From: Niallia sp. Man26
GTDB taxonomy: Bacteria; Bacillota; Bacilli; Bacillales; Cytobacillaceae
NCBI RefSeq assembly: GCF_022049065.2
Contig: NZ_CP095743.1
Coordinates: forward strand, 759,001-823,000
Reading direction: 5' to 3'
DNA: 64,000 nt
The position numbers and the translations under genes are program-made. Each line of letters opens with the position of its first letter. Position 1 is the first letter of the stretch. A model generated the notes under the pieces. It made no database searches, had not been told where the DNA came from, and saw nothing but the letters and a program-made list of their open reading frames with translations. Positions 1 through 8,580 of this stretch are shown piece after piece.

Positions 1-2
1 TG

Positions 3-272
3 GAGGAAAATTTTCTTTCAGGAGTTTGTAACATAACTATAACATCGGAATCAAGCGAATTTATACAGGGGTATGCTAAGGGTCTTTATTTTTCAGCATT
101 GATAAATTCTATTATTTGGTTAGAATTTTTTGGCTTAAGAAAAACGGATAATGGTCCAATTCTTCCTCCTGTTATTATTAATGATTTAGATAACCTAGAT
201 ATACAAAAGGATTCAGATATTGATGATTTAGATTTAGCATTTTTGAAGAAATTTATAGAGGAAAATAAATAA
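3..272 (+). CDS. C-terminal part of an unknown phage protein (partial)
   Basis: An open frame enters from the left edge and ends at 270-272, giving 89 residues with no start codon in the window. It has a hydrophobic stretch around residues 27-44 and a very acidic tail rich in Asp and Leu. I do not recognise the family. It is followed by an A/T-rich gap and then a DNA-ligase remnant, so it belongs to the accessory end of the phage early region. Confidence 0.5.
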   Translation, partial: EENFLSGVCNITITSESSEFIQGYAKGLYFSALINSIIWLEFFGLRKTDNGPILPPVIINDLDNLDIQKDSDIDDLDLAFLKKFIEENK

Positions 273-388
273 GAAATTGTCAGTTTAAAGGCATTTTTTT
301 GACATGAAGGGAGCAGAATATTTGTTATTAATCATGATATAATGATATTAGGTAAAAAAAGTTTTTTAGTGACAATAATTACATGTAA

Positions 389-631
389 TTACCAATAATT
401 TGCTCTTTTTTTAGTTTTGAGAATAAAGGGAAAGTTAAGGCTGCAGGACTTATGGAGTTTATGCCAAAGAAAGAGAAATTTAAGTTTTATCAACAATACC
501 AGGACTTAGTAGTAGATGAAAACGAAAAGTTTATTTTCTTAAAACCTCAGATGAAATGCCGAGTTAAATTCCGTAATTATACGAAGGAAGGAAAGCTTAG
601 GATACCATCCTTTGTTGAATATATTTCTTAA
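389..631 (+). pseudogene. C-terminal remnant of an ATP-dependent DNA ligase
   Basis: The frame is open from 389 and reads through ENKGKVKAAGLMEFMPKK to a C-terminal CRVKFRNYTKEGKLRIPSF block, ending at 631. This last block resembles the end of the OB-fold domain of phage and bacterial ATP-dependent ligases such as SPbeta YoqV. The nucleotidyltransferase domain with the KxDG lysine is absent and the frame is closed by a stop at 386-388. The first ATG is at 452 and has no good ribosome binding site. I read it as a decayed fragment left by recombination; a 59-residue expressed protein from 452 is possible but less likely. Confidence 0.6.
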
Positions 632-665
632 AACGTCTCCTTATGAGTGGGCGTTTTTTTATTGA
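626..665 (+). terminator. Weak rho-independent terminator after ligase remnant
   Basis: Short complementary arms (AAAACG and CGTTTT) around a loop, followed by seven T. The stem is short. Confidence 0.4.
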
Positions 666-745
666 GTCGATTTTTGGGTTTTAAAAAAGGAAAATGTCTT
701 TATGTGTAGAAATAATAGATGAAACCACATAAGGAGGAAGTTAAC

Positions 746-1132
746 ATGAATGATGATTCTAAATTAGTTGCTGGGAAGATTCTAGGTGAAATTTACCGAG
801 TTCAAAAACAACAAGGTATATGCAGTGTCTCCGATAGTACAATTTTCGGTTTACTAAATGGTTTTCAAGAAGCAATTGAGTCTGAGATTGATGGACTTAA
901 TTTTGTTAGTAAGGGGCAAGTCAGTGTTGTTTGTGATGCGTTAGAACCATATTTCAAAGAAGAAGTTCCTCTAGATGAACTTAATTTTCTTGATTTTAGA
1001 ATGGAATTAGAAAGAAAAGGTATTAGTCATGGGAGGTTAATTGATATCCTAAAATATCTTAGAGCTTCGAACTCTTATTCACGGGAAATTGATAAAATGG
1101 GTAATTACAGTATGAATTCTTCAGATATTTAA
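746..1132 (+). CDS. Phage hypothetical protein, 128 aa
   Basis: The start is set at ATG 746 because AAGGAGG lies eight bases upstream; an ATG at 719 would place that Shine-Dalgarno sequence inside the gene. The protein is mostly helical and charged, with no signal peptide or membrane segment, and I do not recognise it. It is the first of two consecutive genes (the second starts 16 bases after its stop) ending at a clear terminator, so the two are likely cotranscribed. Confidence 0.7.
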   Translation: MNDDSKLVAGKILGEIYRVQKQQGICSVSDSTIFGLLNGFQEAIESEIDGLNFVSKGQVSVVCDALEPYFKEEVPLDELNFLDFRMELERKGISHGRLIDILKYLRASNSYSREIDKMGNYSMNSSDI

Positions 1133-1148
1133 TAAAAGAGGTGTGTAA

Positions 1149-1346
1149 ATGGAATATGATGTTTATGTAGATGTAGAAGCTGTAGTTGGAAATGGTACTT
1201 ATTCTGATACTGCCAAATTGGATATTGTTAAGTTAATGATGGAAGCAGATATTGTCACTATAAGAAATACTTCGGTTGCAGTAGAAAAAGTTGAAGTTAC
1301 TTCTGATGGAGTGATTAGATTTTATGGTGAAAGAATCGAAGTTTAA
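1149..1346 (+). CDS. Phage hypothetical protein, 65 aa
   Basis: Small acidic protein of alternating Val/Ile-rich segments, suggesting a beta-sheet fold; no recognised motif. An AAGAGGTG ribosome binding site precedes ATG 1149. It directly follows the 746-1132 gene and is closed by a terminator at 1349-1377. Function unknown. Confidence 0.65.
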   Translation: MEYDVYVDVEAVVGNGTYSDTAKLDIVKLMMEADIVTIRNTSVAVEKVEVTSDGVIRFYGERIEV

Positions 1347-1348
1347 AA

Positions 1349-1377
1349 GGGCATCCCAAAGGATGTCTTTTTATTTT
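1349..1377 (+). terminator. Rho-independent terminator
   Basis: GGCATCC and GGATGTC arms with a CAAA-type loop, followed by a T-rich tract, immediately after the stop at 1346. Confidence 0.75.
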
Positions 1378-1392
1378 GTAGAGAAAAGCGCA

Positions 1393-1432
1393 GTTGCTCA
1401 CCATCTCTTTATCAAAGGGATAAGTGAGCAAC
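1393..1432 (-). terminator. Hairpin downstream of minus-strand Zn-ribbon gene
   Basis: Perfect 8-bp arms GTTGCTCA (1393-1400) and TGAGCAAC (1425-1432) with an inner TTATC/GATAA pairing. It lies 55 bases past the stop of the minus-strand gene, and a short T-rich run follows on the minus strand. Probably its terminator. Confidence 0.5.
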
Positions 1433-1486
1433 AAAAGTAGTAGAAAGCTGCTCTGATCTTTAAAGAGAAAATAAATTATTCATTAA

Positions 1487-1663
1487 TTAAATACTTTTCT
1501 TCATACCACATTTACGGCATTCGCGAATATAAATAAAATTCTTAACCGAACTTTTAAACTGAGCATTACCGCAATTATCGCAGCGACCGCTGTTGACATC
1601 AGGGTATTCCTTATAGTCATACACAATAGTTGTGTCATAACCGTTATACTTATCTTCACTCAT
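1487..1663 (-). CDS. Small zinc-ribbon protein, 58 aa
   Basis: ATG at 1663 is preceded on the minus strand by AGAAGGTGAT, a good ribosome binding site. The 58-residue product has an acidic, Tyr-rich N-terminus and two CxxC knuckles (CDNCGN and CRKCGM) about 21 residues apart, the pattern of a zinc ribbon. It is counter-oriented to its neighbours, so it is its own transcription unit. Such small zinc-ribbon proteins in phages are often regulatory, but the role here is unknown. Confidence 0.65.
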   Translation of the reverse strand: MSEDKYNGYDTTIVYDYKEYPDVNSGRCDNCGNAQFKSSVKNFIYIRECRKCGMKKSI

Positions 1664-1816
1664 AGCTAATCACCTTCTAATTAGTTTTAGCTTACTTATA
1701 ATAGCAGAATATTTAAATGGGTGAAAGGTATGTCATTCGTAATAGAAAACAAAAAGTTCTCTATAAAAGAAGGTGTTTATCATTTTTTGTCGAATATGTT
1801 GGTAGGAGGTGAATTT

Positions 1817-2473
1817 ATGGAAACTCTTTCTTCATTACAGGCTAGAGATTGGATTGCGATAGGGAGTTTGTTATTTACAATTTTTGCTTTTGGAGTAACA
1901 CAGTATTTAAGTGCTAGAAGTCAAAGAAAAACCAGAGAATTAGCAGTAAGAACTTATTTTTCGTTTTCTAGGATTGAAAGGAATATTGACTTGACTACAA
2001 AAGAAAAAGGAGTAGAAAAGGGAAGAATTCTTACTGTTGGTGACTATAAAGTCTTTAAGGACGCATTAATTAATAATAAGAAGATTAATGGTGTTAATCC
2101 GGATAAAATTAGTTATCTCCAAATACAGAATCTTGGTCCAAGTTATGCTTTAGATTGTAGGATAAAGGTTAAAAGTGTTGGAGGAAATGAGTCTGATCTC
2201 TGGGAAACTAAAGCCTATCTAAGTATTATAAATAAAGATGAATTTATTTATATACCTTTGAATAGTGCTAAGTATTACCCATTTTATAAAACACTTGAAG
2301 TTGAAATAACTTATAAAACGCAAGCAGGCGAATCTCTGTCAATTTATCAATCAAATGATAATCCTAAACATGTTTTGTATAAGATATCGACATATGGAAA
2401 TAAATCTGAATTATTATCATTTCAGACAGAGAAAAGTTCTGGTAATTGGGTAGGTGAAGAGTCGTCAATTTAA
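1817..2473 (+). CDS. Single-pass membrane protein of unknown function, 218 aa
   Basis: Start chosen at ATG 1817 because TAGGAGGTGA sits seven bases before it; an in-frame ATG at 1730 has only a weak GAAAGG upstream. The protein has one N-terminal membrane helix (WIAIGSLLFTIFAFGVTQYL) followed by a basic turn and a soluble C-terminal domain of about 180 residues, predicted to face the cytoplasm. The family is not recognised. It is a single gene with its own terminator, placed before the packaging genes, a common place for phage cargo such as exclusion or defence genes; that role is only a guess. Confidence 0.65.
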   Translation: METLSSLQARDWIAIGSLLFTIFAFGVTQYLSARSQRKTRELAVRTYFSFSRIERNIDLTTKEKGVEKGRILTVGDYKVFKDALINNKKINGVNPDKISYLQIQNLGPSYALDCRIKVKSVGGNESDLWETKAYLSIINKDEFIYIPLNSAKYYPFYKTLEVEITYKTQAGESLSIYQSNDNPKHVLYKISTYGNKSELLSFQTEKSSGNWVGEESSI

Positions 2474-2492
2474 ATATTGGCGACTTTTTATT
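2459..2492 (+). terminator. Rho-independent terminator
   Basis: Arms GTCGTCAAT and ATTGGCGAC around a short loop, followed by TTTTTATTTT. The left arm overlaps the end of the preceding gene. Confidence 0.75.
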
Positions 2493-2522
2493 TTAAATAA
2501 TTATTTAAAGAGGTAATTTATA

Positions 2523-2813
2523 ATGAAACTCTATGCAAAAAAATTTTATAACTCTGGTGCCTGGAAGAAGTGCAGAAATGGATACTTTCAATCAAAGTAT
2601 GGCTTATGTGAAAGGTGTGCTGCACCTGGTAAGATAGTCCATCATAAGAAGTACATAACACCAGAGAATATCAATGATCCAAACATTACATTGAACTGGG
2701 ATAACCTAGAGCTTGTATGCCAGGACTGTCATAACAAAGAACATCATGAGCTACATGGTGTTACTGCCTATGGATTAATATTTGATGATAACGGAAACTT
2801 AGTGAGGAGGTAA
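2523..2813 (+). CDS. Phage HNH endonuclease (packaging-associated)
   Basis: 96 residues with a typical small HNH fold: a CxxC pair (CERC), the HHKKYI first-strand histidines, NxxNLxxxC, and the CxxCHNKEHH ending that supplies the second zinc cysteines and the last catalytic histidine. It lies directly upstream of the terminase genes. In HK97-like cos phages an HNH protein in this position works with the terminase to cut the cohesive-end site (established for HK97-type phages). AGAGGTAA precedes ATG 2523. The gene is full length for this group. Confidence 0.92.
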   Translation: MKLYAKKFYNSGAWKKCRNGYFQSKYGLCERCAAPGKIVHHKKYITPENINDPNITLNWDNLELVCQDCHNKEHHELHGVTAYGLIFDDNGNLVRR

Positions 2814-2817
2814 TGAT

Positions 2818-3027
2818 ATGAAACAATTAGATAACAAAGTCAATGAAGTACAACTTGGCATCCTAACAAAGGAAATACTTAAAGAGATGATACCTAACAT
2901 GTCTGACATGGAACTCAATCATACTTTAAAGAAATATAAATATTACAACACATTGAAGTCTGGATATATTTACAGTGAAGAGTATGTTAAGCAAAACAAA
3001 CTTACACCGGTAGCCCCCCTAAAATAA
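2818..3027 (+). CDS. Small phage protein between HNH and terminase, 69 aa
   Basis: Starts four bases after the HNH stop with GAGGAGGTAATG as its ribosome binding site, so it is translationally coupled. Helical, charged, no recognised motif; the C-terminal codons run into the C-rich stretch of the probable cos region. Function unknown. Confidence 0.6.
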   Translation: MKQLDNKVNEVQLGILTKEILKEMIPNMSDMELNHTLKKYKYYNTLKSGYIYSEEYVKQNKLTPVAPLK

Positions 3028-3113
3028 TTTTAATGCGCTTTACAGATAGACCGATGAGTGCAGGTTCCGCGAATAAACAGGCCATTTTCACATGAGGGGG
3101 GGTATCCATATTT
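3005..3113. other. Probable cos / packaging initiation region
   Basis: Non-coding stretch between the HNH module and the small terminase gene, bounded by an unusual run of six C (near 3015) and one of seven G (near 3096) in an otherwise AT-rich genome. In cos phages with an adjacent HNH protein and a P27-type small terminase, the cohesive-end site lies just upstream of the small terminase gene. The exact nicks cannot be read from sequence. Confidence 0.4.
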
Positions 3114-3479
3114 ATGGCGAAATTAACAAAGGTTAAGCAAGATGAATTGATAAAAGAAGAAGTAAAGCGGTTTGAGCAAATTTTTGAGTTTATGGCGGAA
3201 GATAAGAAGCGGTTAGCGAAAAATTTGATTGAACGAGTGGCTTTTATGACAATTACTCTTCAGATACTAGAGGATCAGATTAAAGAAAAAGGTCCAACTT
3301 ATCATTTTAAGCAAGGTGCACAGGAGATGATTGTGGAAAATCCAGCTCAGAAGTCGTATAACGCTATGATTAACCGATACACCTCCGCATATGATAAGTT
3401 GCTTGGCCTGCTGCCTAAAGAGGGACTAACAGTAACTGACGAAAGTGATGGATTCGAAGAATTCGTGAATGAGAAATGA
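3114..3479 (+). CDS. terS: Terminase small subunit (P27 family)
   Basis: 121-residue, helical, highly charged protein ending in an acidic tail, as in P27-family small terminases, which recognise phage DNA and hand it to the large subunit. A central SYNAMINRYTSAYDKLLGLLP segment is typical: a helical dimer region followed by LLGLLP. An unusually G-rich ribosome binding region (seven G) precedes ATG 3114. The stop overlaps the start of the large subunit by four bases, indicating coupling. Confidence 0.85.
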   Translation: MAKLTKVKQDELIKEEVKRFEQIFEFMAEDKKRLAKNLIERVAFMTITLQILEDQIKEKGPTYHFKQGAQEMIVENPAQKSYNAMINRYTSAYDKLLGLLPKEGLTVTDESDGFEEFVNEK

Positions 3480-5173
3480 AGAAGCAACTGATTAAATATC
3501 CTTTGGCTTACAATCCAATCATTGATTACTACAATAAAATTGAATCAGGTGAGGAAATTGTAGGTGTAAAGGTTAGAAGAATTTATAAAAAGCTTGTGGA
3601 CGATATTTATGATCAAGGCTCTGAGTATGAATATAGCTCTAAGAAAGCCAATCATGCTATTGAGTTTATAGAGAATTATTGCAAGCATAGTAAAGGGAAA
3701 TGGGCAGGACAAAATATTGAGTTGGAGCTGTGGCAGAAAGCATTTATTGCGGCCATCTTCGGCTTCATCCACAAGATAGACCAGACGAGAAAATATCGTG
3801 AGGTCTTTTTGGTCGTTGCAAGGAAAAACGGGAAATCCACATTATCGTCAGGAATCTGTTTATATCTACAGGTCGCAGATGGAGAAGGTGGGGCAGAGAT
3901 TTATGCGGTAGCAACGAAAGAAAAACAGGCTAAAATCGTTTGGTCAGAAGCTAAACGGATGGTCAAGAAGTCTCCGGCATTGTCCAAGCGTATAAAAACT
4001 TTGGTAAAAGAGCTGCTTGCAGACTTTAATGACAGTACCTTCCAGCCTGTGGGTTCTGACAGTGATACATTGGATGGTTTGAACGTTCACGGGGCTTCCT
4101 TGGATGAAATACATGCTTGGAAAGACAAAAATTTGTATGACGTTATTGTGGACGGCACATCTGCTCGGGAACAGCCACTCATCCTTATGATTACAACAGC
4201 CGGCACTGTCCGGGAATCGGTTTATGACATGAAATATGAGGAAGCGGAAAGGCTGCTGCTAAGCTTTGATGATGATAATGAATATACTGATCCAACATTC
4301 TTACCAGTCATTTATGAATTGGATAACAGAAGGGAATGGACGGAAGAAAAGAATTGGAAAAAGGCAAATCCAGGTTTAGGTACTATTAAAAAGAAAGATA
4401 ACCTTGCTGCAAAAGTAAAGAAAGCAATGGCCAATCCTTTATTAGTTAAGAACTTATTAACAAAGGATTTTAATATCCGAGAAACATCAAGTGAAGCATG
4501 GCTAACATTTGAACAGTTAGAAAATAAATCAACCTTTGATGTTGAAGTCTTACGTCCTAACTATGGGATTGGTGGAGTCGATTTATCGAAAACCACTGAC
4601 TTAACTGCAGCAAAGGTTATTTTTATGCGGCCTGATGATTCAAATATATATGTCTTACAAATGTATTGGCTTCCTGAAGAGCTTATAGAACAAAGGTCAG
4701 AAGAGGATAAGATACCTTATAATCGCTGGCATGAACAGGGATTGCTCAGGTCCAGTCCAGGTAATAGCATTCATCCTAAATTAGTTACAGAATGGTTCTT
4801 GGAAATTAGAGACCAATATGGCATTTATCTTCCGTGGATTGGATATGATGCTTGGTCAGCAGACTACTGGGTTGAGGAAATGCAAGGATACTTTGGTAAA
4901 GAGGCTATGATACCTGTTTATCAAGGGAAGAAAACTTTATCTGGCCCGATGTATCTCTTAGCAGCTGACTTAGAGGCAAATCGAGTTATTTATAACAATA
5001 ATCCTATTGATAAATGGTGCCTATCCAATACTTCTGTCGATATTGATAAGAATTTAAACATTCAACCAAGCAAAGCAAACAGCAGTAGAAGAAGGATTGA
5101 CGGAACAGCTGCGTTGCTTAATTCATATGTCATTCTTCAGGAAAAGAAAAATGATTACTTTAATCTAATTTAA
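3476..5173 (+). CDS. terL: Terminase large subunit
   Basis: 565 residues, full length. The N-terminal ATPase carries the Walker A variant VVARKNGKST (around residues 112-121) and Walker B followed by a catalytic Glu in GASLDEIHAW. The C-terminal RNase-H-like nuclease shows acidic motifs GGVDLSKTTD and GYDAWSADYW. The protein pumps DNA into the prohead and cuts it into genome units, docked on the portal encoded next. Start codon overlaps the terS stop. Confidence 0.96.
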   Translation: MKKQLIKYPLAYNPIIDYYNKIESGEEIVGVKVRRIYKKLVDDIYDQGSEYEYSSKKANHAIEFIENYCKHSKGKWAGQNIELELWQKAFIAAIFGFIHKIDQTRKYREVFLVVARKNGKSTLSSGICLYLQVADGEGGAEIYAVATKEKQAKIVWSEAKRMVKKSPALSKRIKTLVKELLADFNDSTFQPVGSDSDTLDGLNVHGASLDEIHAWKDKNLYDVIVDGTSAREQPLILMITTAGTVRESVYDMKYEEAERLLLSFDDDNEYTDPTFLPVIYELDNRREWTEEKNWKKANPGLGTIKKKDNLAAKVKKAMANPLLVKNLLTKDFNIRETSSEAWLTFEQLENKSTFDVEVLRPNYGIGGVDLSKTTDLTAAKVIFMRPDDSNIYVLQMYWLPEELIEQRSEEDKIPYNRWHEQGLLRSSPGNSIHPKLVTEWFLEIRDQYGIYLPWIGYDAWSADYWVEEMQGYFGKEAMIPVYQGKKTLSGPMYLLAADLEANRVIYNNNPIDKWCLSNTSVDIDKNLNIQPSKANSSRRRIDGTAALLNSYVILQEKKNDYFNLI

Positions 5174-5189
5174 GGGGGTGATTAAACAA

Positions 5190-6398
5190 ATGGCATTCTG
5201 GAATAAAACAAAAAGGCAAAATGCTGCCACTTCATCTGGGGTTAAGGTTGAATTGGTTACAGATCAAGGGAACGGTTTTTATTCCTGGCATGGCGAACTA
5301 TACCGTTCCGATATTATACGTTCTTGCATAAGGCCCACAGCAAGGGCTATAGGAAAACTGGTGGCTAAACATATTCGTGAGGATTCAAGTGGTTTGAAGG
5401 TTAATCCAGAAGCATACATGAGAGTGCTATTAGAAGAACCTAACCCTTTAATGAGTGGCCAAATGTTTCAGGAAAAACTGATTACACAGTTAATGCTGAA
5501 TAATAATGCTTTTGCTCTAATTGTAAGGGATGATTACGGATATCCTTATCAAATCTATCCAATCCCTTGTATATCAGCAGAGGCAATTTATAAGAATGTA
5601 GAGCTTTATATAAAGTTCCAACTGAAAAATGGAAAGATATTTGAATTTCCTTATCGGGATATTATTCATTTAAGGCAGGACTTCCACAGTAACGATATTT
5701 TCGGTGAACAAACTGCCATTGCAATTAATGATTTGATGGATATTATTTATACCACTGACCAAGGAACTGTTAAAGCTATTAAGAACAGTAATGTAATAAA
5801 ATGGTTGTTAAAGTTTAAACAAATTCTTAAGCCAGATGACGTAAAAACAGCTGTTAAAGATTTTATCGCTAGTTATATGTCAATTGATGGGGAGTCTGGG
5901 GGAGCTGCGGCTTCCGATGCCAAGTATGATTTAGAGCAAGTTAAACCAGAAAGCTATGTACCTGATGCGAGATCTTCTTCTCAAACATTGCAAAGGGTAT
6001 ATAGCTTTTTTAATACAAACGAAAAGATTGTACAGTCCAAGTATACAGAAAATGAATGGATATCGTTTTTTGAATCTACAATTGAACCAATTTCTCTGCA
6101 AATGAGCAATGAGTTCTCAAGGAAGTTGTTTTCTCCAAAGGAAAGAGGTTTTGGAAACAAGATAATTTTCGAAGCATCAAACTTGGCTTATGCAAGTATG
6201 CAAACGAAGTTATCCCTAGTTCAACTTGTGGATAGAGGGGCTATGACTCCAAATGAATGGAGAGCAATTCTTAACTATGCTCCATTACCAGGTGGTGATG
6301 AACCAATTAGAAGGCTGGATACAGCTGTAGTTAATCAGGCGAAAAATAATAATCATCAAAAGGAGGTGATAAACAAAGATGGCGAAGGTGAAGGTTAA
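5190..6398 (+). CDS. Portal protein (HK97 family)
   Basis: 402 residues. Start set at ATG 5190, which follows AAGGGGGTGA at proper spacing, rather than a GTG twelve bases earlier. HK97-type portal features: YRSDIIRSCIRPTARAIGKL near the N-terminus, EEPNPLMSGQMF, NNNAFALIVRDDYGYP and the C-terminal MTPNEWRAILNYAPLPGGDE. It forms the dodecameric DNA channel at one capsid vertex and is the terminase docking site. The last 20 bases overlap the protease gene. Confidence 0.94.
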   Translation: MAFWNKTKRQNAATSSGVKVELVTDQGNGFYSWHGELYRSDIIRSCIRPTARAIGKLVAKHIREDSSGLKVNPEAYMRVLLEEPNPLMSGQMFQEKLITQLMLNNNAFALIVRDDYGYPYQIYPIPCISAEAIYKNVELYIKFQLKNGKIFEFPYRDIIHLRQDFHSNDIFGEQTAIAINDLMDIIYTTDQGTVKAIKNSNVIKWLLKFKQILKPDDVKTAVKDFIASYMSIDGESGGAAASDAKYDLEQVKPESYVPDARSSSQTLQRVYSFFNTNEKIVQSKYTENEWISFFESTIEPISLQMSNEFSRKLFSPKERGFGNKIIFEASNLAYASMQTKLSLVQLVDRGAMTPNEWRAILNYAPLPGGDEPIRRLDTAVVNQAKNNNHQKEVINKDGEGEG

Positions 6399-7077
6399 AG
6401 GAACCATTGTATCAAATGACCAAAAGTGGATTTATGACTGGTTCGAAATGGATGCAACAAGTCCAAAAGATATTAGTAATGTAATAGATCAGATAGACTC
6501 CAATGAAGATCTTGAGGTTGAAATAAACAGTGGCGGTGGTTCGGTTACGGACGGTTCAGAAATATATACCGCGCTGAAGAATTACAAAGGCAAAGTGAAT
6601 GTGAAAATTGTAGGATTAGCGGCTAGTGCTGCATCTGTTATCGCTATGGCTGGGGACAATGTTCAAATATCTCCAACAGCCCAAATTATGATTCATAATG
6701 TTTCTTCTGTTTCTCGAGGAGATTATAGGGACATGCAGCATGAGGCAGAAGTGCTTAAAAACTATAATACTTCCATCGCAAATGCTTATATGCTCAAAAC
6801 AGGGTTATCACAAGAGGAGTTATTGGGCTACATGAATGAAGAGAAGTGGTTTAACGCTCAAGAAGCAAAGCAGCTGAAGTTTGTGGATGAAATAATGTTT
6901 GATGAAGGCAATCAGTTGGTTGCTTCCATTCATAATGGAATGGTTTTACCACCAGCAATAATAAATAAGATTAGAAATTTTGTTAAAAGTGAGCAGCCTC
7001 AAAATACAGATGAGAAAAGACTGTACCAGGCTAGATTAAATTTATTGAAATTGAAAGGGGAAAATGTACATGAATAA
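6379..7077 (+). CDS. Prohead protease, ClpP-like (S14)
   Basis: 232 residues with the ClpP fold: VEINSGGGSVTDGSEIYTAL near residues 45-65, the catalytic Ser region GLAASAASVIAMAG and the catalytic His in AQIMIHNVSS. In HK97-like phages this enzyme trims the capsid delta domain and itself during maturation. AAAGGAGGTGATAA precedes ATG 6379. It overlaps both the portal and capsid genes, marking one tightly coupled head operon. Confidence 0.93.
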   Translation: MAKVKVKGTIVSNDQKWIYDWFEMDATSPKDISNVIDQIDSNEDLEVEINSGGGSVTDGSEIYTALKNYKGKVNVKIVGLAASAASVIAMAGDNVQISPTAQIMIHNVSSVSRGDYRDMQHEAEVLKNYNTSIANAYMLKTGLSQEELLGYMNEEKWFNAQEAKQLKFVDEIMFDEGNQLVASIHNGMVLPPAIINKIRNFVKSEQPQNTDEKRLYQARLNLLKLKGENVHE

Positions 7078-8308
7078 GACAGAATATCTTGCAAAACGTA
7101 AAGCATTATTAGGGGAAGCAGAAACGCTGCTGAATGAAGGGAAACTTGCTGAGTATGAAGCAAAGGAAAACGAAATCAAGGCATTGGATGAGCAGTTTGA
7201 CAAGGTAGCTCTTGCACAAGCAAATATGAATGCGTTGAAAGCAAAGGCAATTGATAATTCTGTAATCATTCCGGAAGAAAACGGACAAGTCATTGCTTCA
7301 ACTGAGCCAGTTAAAAAGAATAATGAAAAAGAAATCTATCTAACAGCATGGACGAAAACAATGATGGGGCAAAAACTAGCTCAAGACGAGCAGACTGTTT
7401 TTGAGAATGTAAACAATAAATTTCAAAACGCTATGCAAACAACAGAGCAGCATACTTTGCTGATTCCTGAAACAGTTCGTGATGGTATCTGGAGAGAAGC
7501 TGGCGAGATGTACCCGTTGTTGGGTGATGCCACTATGACTTTCGTTCCTGGCGATTTAACAATCCTTAAGGAAACAAACTCTGGTGAGGATGCTGAATGG
7601 TACGATGAGGAAACAGAAGTTAAAGACGGCGAATTTTCTCTAGGTGAATTGAACCTTACTGGTAATGAGCTTGCTAAAGCTATTCCTATTTCTTGGAAAC
7701 TACGTAAAATGTCTGTTGCTGCTTTCATTCCATATATTCAAACATTATTGGCTGAAAAGGTCGGCGCTGCAATGGCTAAAGCTATTGTAAAAGGAAAAGG
7801 AAAACCTGGTGTATCTGATACATTTAAACCTCAACCAAGAGGTATTTTGACTGTCTTAGAAGCACAAGGAGAGACTCCGCAGATTGTAGAATACAGCAGC
7901 ACTGATAAATTGTCTTACGATAAATTAACTCAGGCGATGGGAAAATTAAAATCTACTTATAAAAACGGCTCTGCAATTTATGCTACAAGCTCTACTATTT
8001 GGGGCAGCCTTGCAACCTTAAAAGATGCGCAAGGTCGTCCATTGTTTGTGCCTGATGTAACTACTGGCGGGGTTGGGCGTATTTTTGGTTTGGCAGTTAA
8101 AGAGGACGATTCATTAGCTGATGGTGAAATCTTGTTTGGAAATGTTTCAAGAGGATATGCTATCAACGTCAATGAAAATATGTCCATCTATACAGAGGAC
8201 CATATTAAGAAGCGTTATACAGACTATATGAGCTATTCAATTGTGGATGGAGATGTGTTAACTACTAATGCATTTGCTTTCATTCGTGAAGCAACACCAA
8301 CTGTATAA
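7070..8308 (+). CDS. Major capsid protein (HK97 fold)
   Basis: 412 residues. ATG 7070 is preferred over ATG 7064 because AAAGGGG is better spaced from it. The first 100 or so residues are a charged coiled coil (scaffold-like delta domain) that the preceding protease would remove. The rest is an HK97-type capsid domain with TLLIPETVRDGIWREAGEMY, the SGEDAEWYDEETEV E-loop region and a C-terminal FIREATPTV. The gene overlaps the protease end by a few bases. Confidence 0.94.
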   Translation: MNKTEYLAKRKALLGEAETLLNEGKLAEYEAKENEIKALDEQFDKVALAQANMNALKAKAIDNSVIIPEENGQVIASTEPVKKNNEKEIYLTAWTKTMMGQKLAQDEQTVFENVNNKFQNAMQTTEQHTLLIPETVRDGIWREAGEMYPLLGDATMTFVPGDLTILKETNSGEDAEWYDEETEVKDGEFSLGELNLTGNELAKAIPISWKLRKMSVAAFIPYIQTLLAEKVGAAMAKAIVKGKGKPGVSDTFKPQPRGILTVLEAQGETPQIVEYSSTDKLSYDKLTQAMGKLKSTYKNGSAIYATSSTIWGSLATLKDAQGRPLFVPDVTTGGVGRIFGLAVKEDDSLADGEILFGNVSRGYAINVNENMSIYTEDHIKKRYTDYMSYSIVDGDVLTTNAFAFIREATPTV

Positions 8309-8320
8309 GGAGTGATTTAA

Positions 8321-8578
8321 ATGGGAAATGTCATTAAAAAATTCAGAGATAAAGAAACGAAAAAAGTATTTAATCCAGGTGATCTGTATGAGCATAATAA
8401 TGCCGAACGGGTCACTTTTTTAGTGGAAAAAGGTTATTTAGAAGGTGCAAAAGAGCCAAATTTAGAGTTCCCTAAACATACTGGCGGCTCCTGGTATGAA
8501 CTATCCAACGGAGAGAAAATCCAAGGTAAGGATGAAGCCATTGTTGCGCAAAAGGAATTATACGAGCGGGGTGAATAA
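8321..8578 (+). CDS. Small head-region protein, 85 aa
   Basis: Begins 12 bases after the capsid gene with AAGGAGTGA upstream of ATG 8321. The N-terminal part (KKFRDKETKKVFNPGDLYE, then ERVTFLVEKGYLE) is a motif often seen in small proteins encoded after capsid genes of Bacillus and Listeria phages. No catalytic motif. The role is unknown; decoration or assembly is plausible from position only. Confidence 0.75.
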   Translation: MGNVIKKFRDKETKKVFNPGDLYEHNNAERVTFLVEKGYLEGAKEPNLEFPKHTGGSWYELSNGEKIQGKDEAIVAQKELYERGE

Positions 8579-8580
8579 CC

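Noticed and set aside
3545..3772. Minus-strand open frame inside the terminase large-subunit gene
   Set aside because: It lies fully within a well-supported gene on the other strand and has no ribosome binding site or recognisable family.
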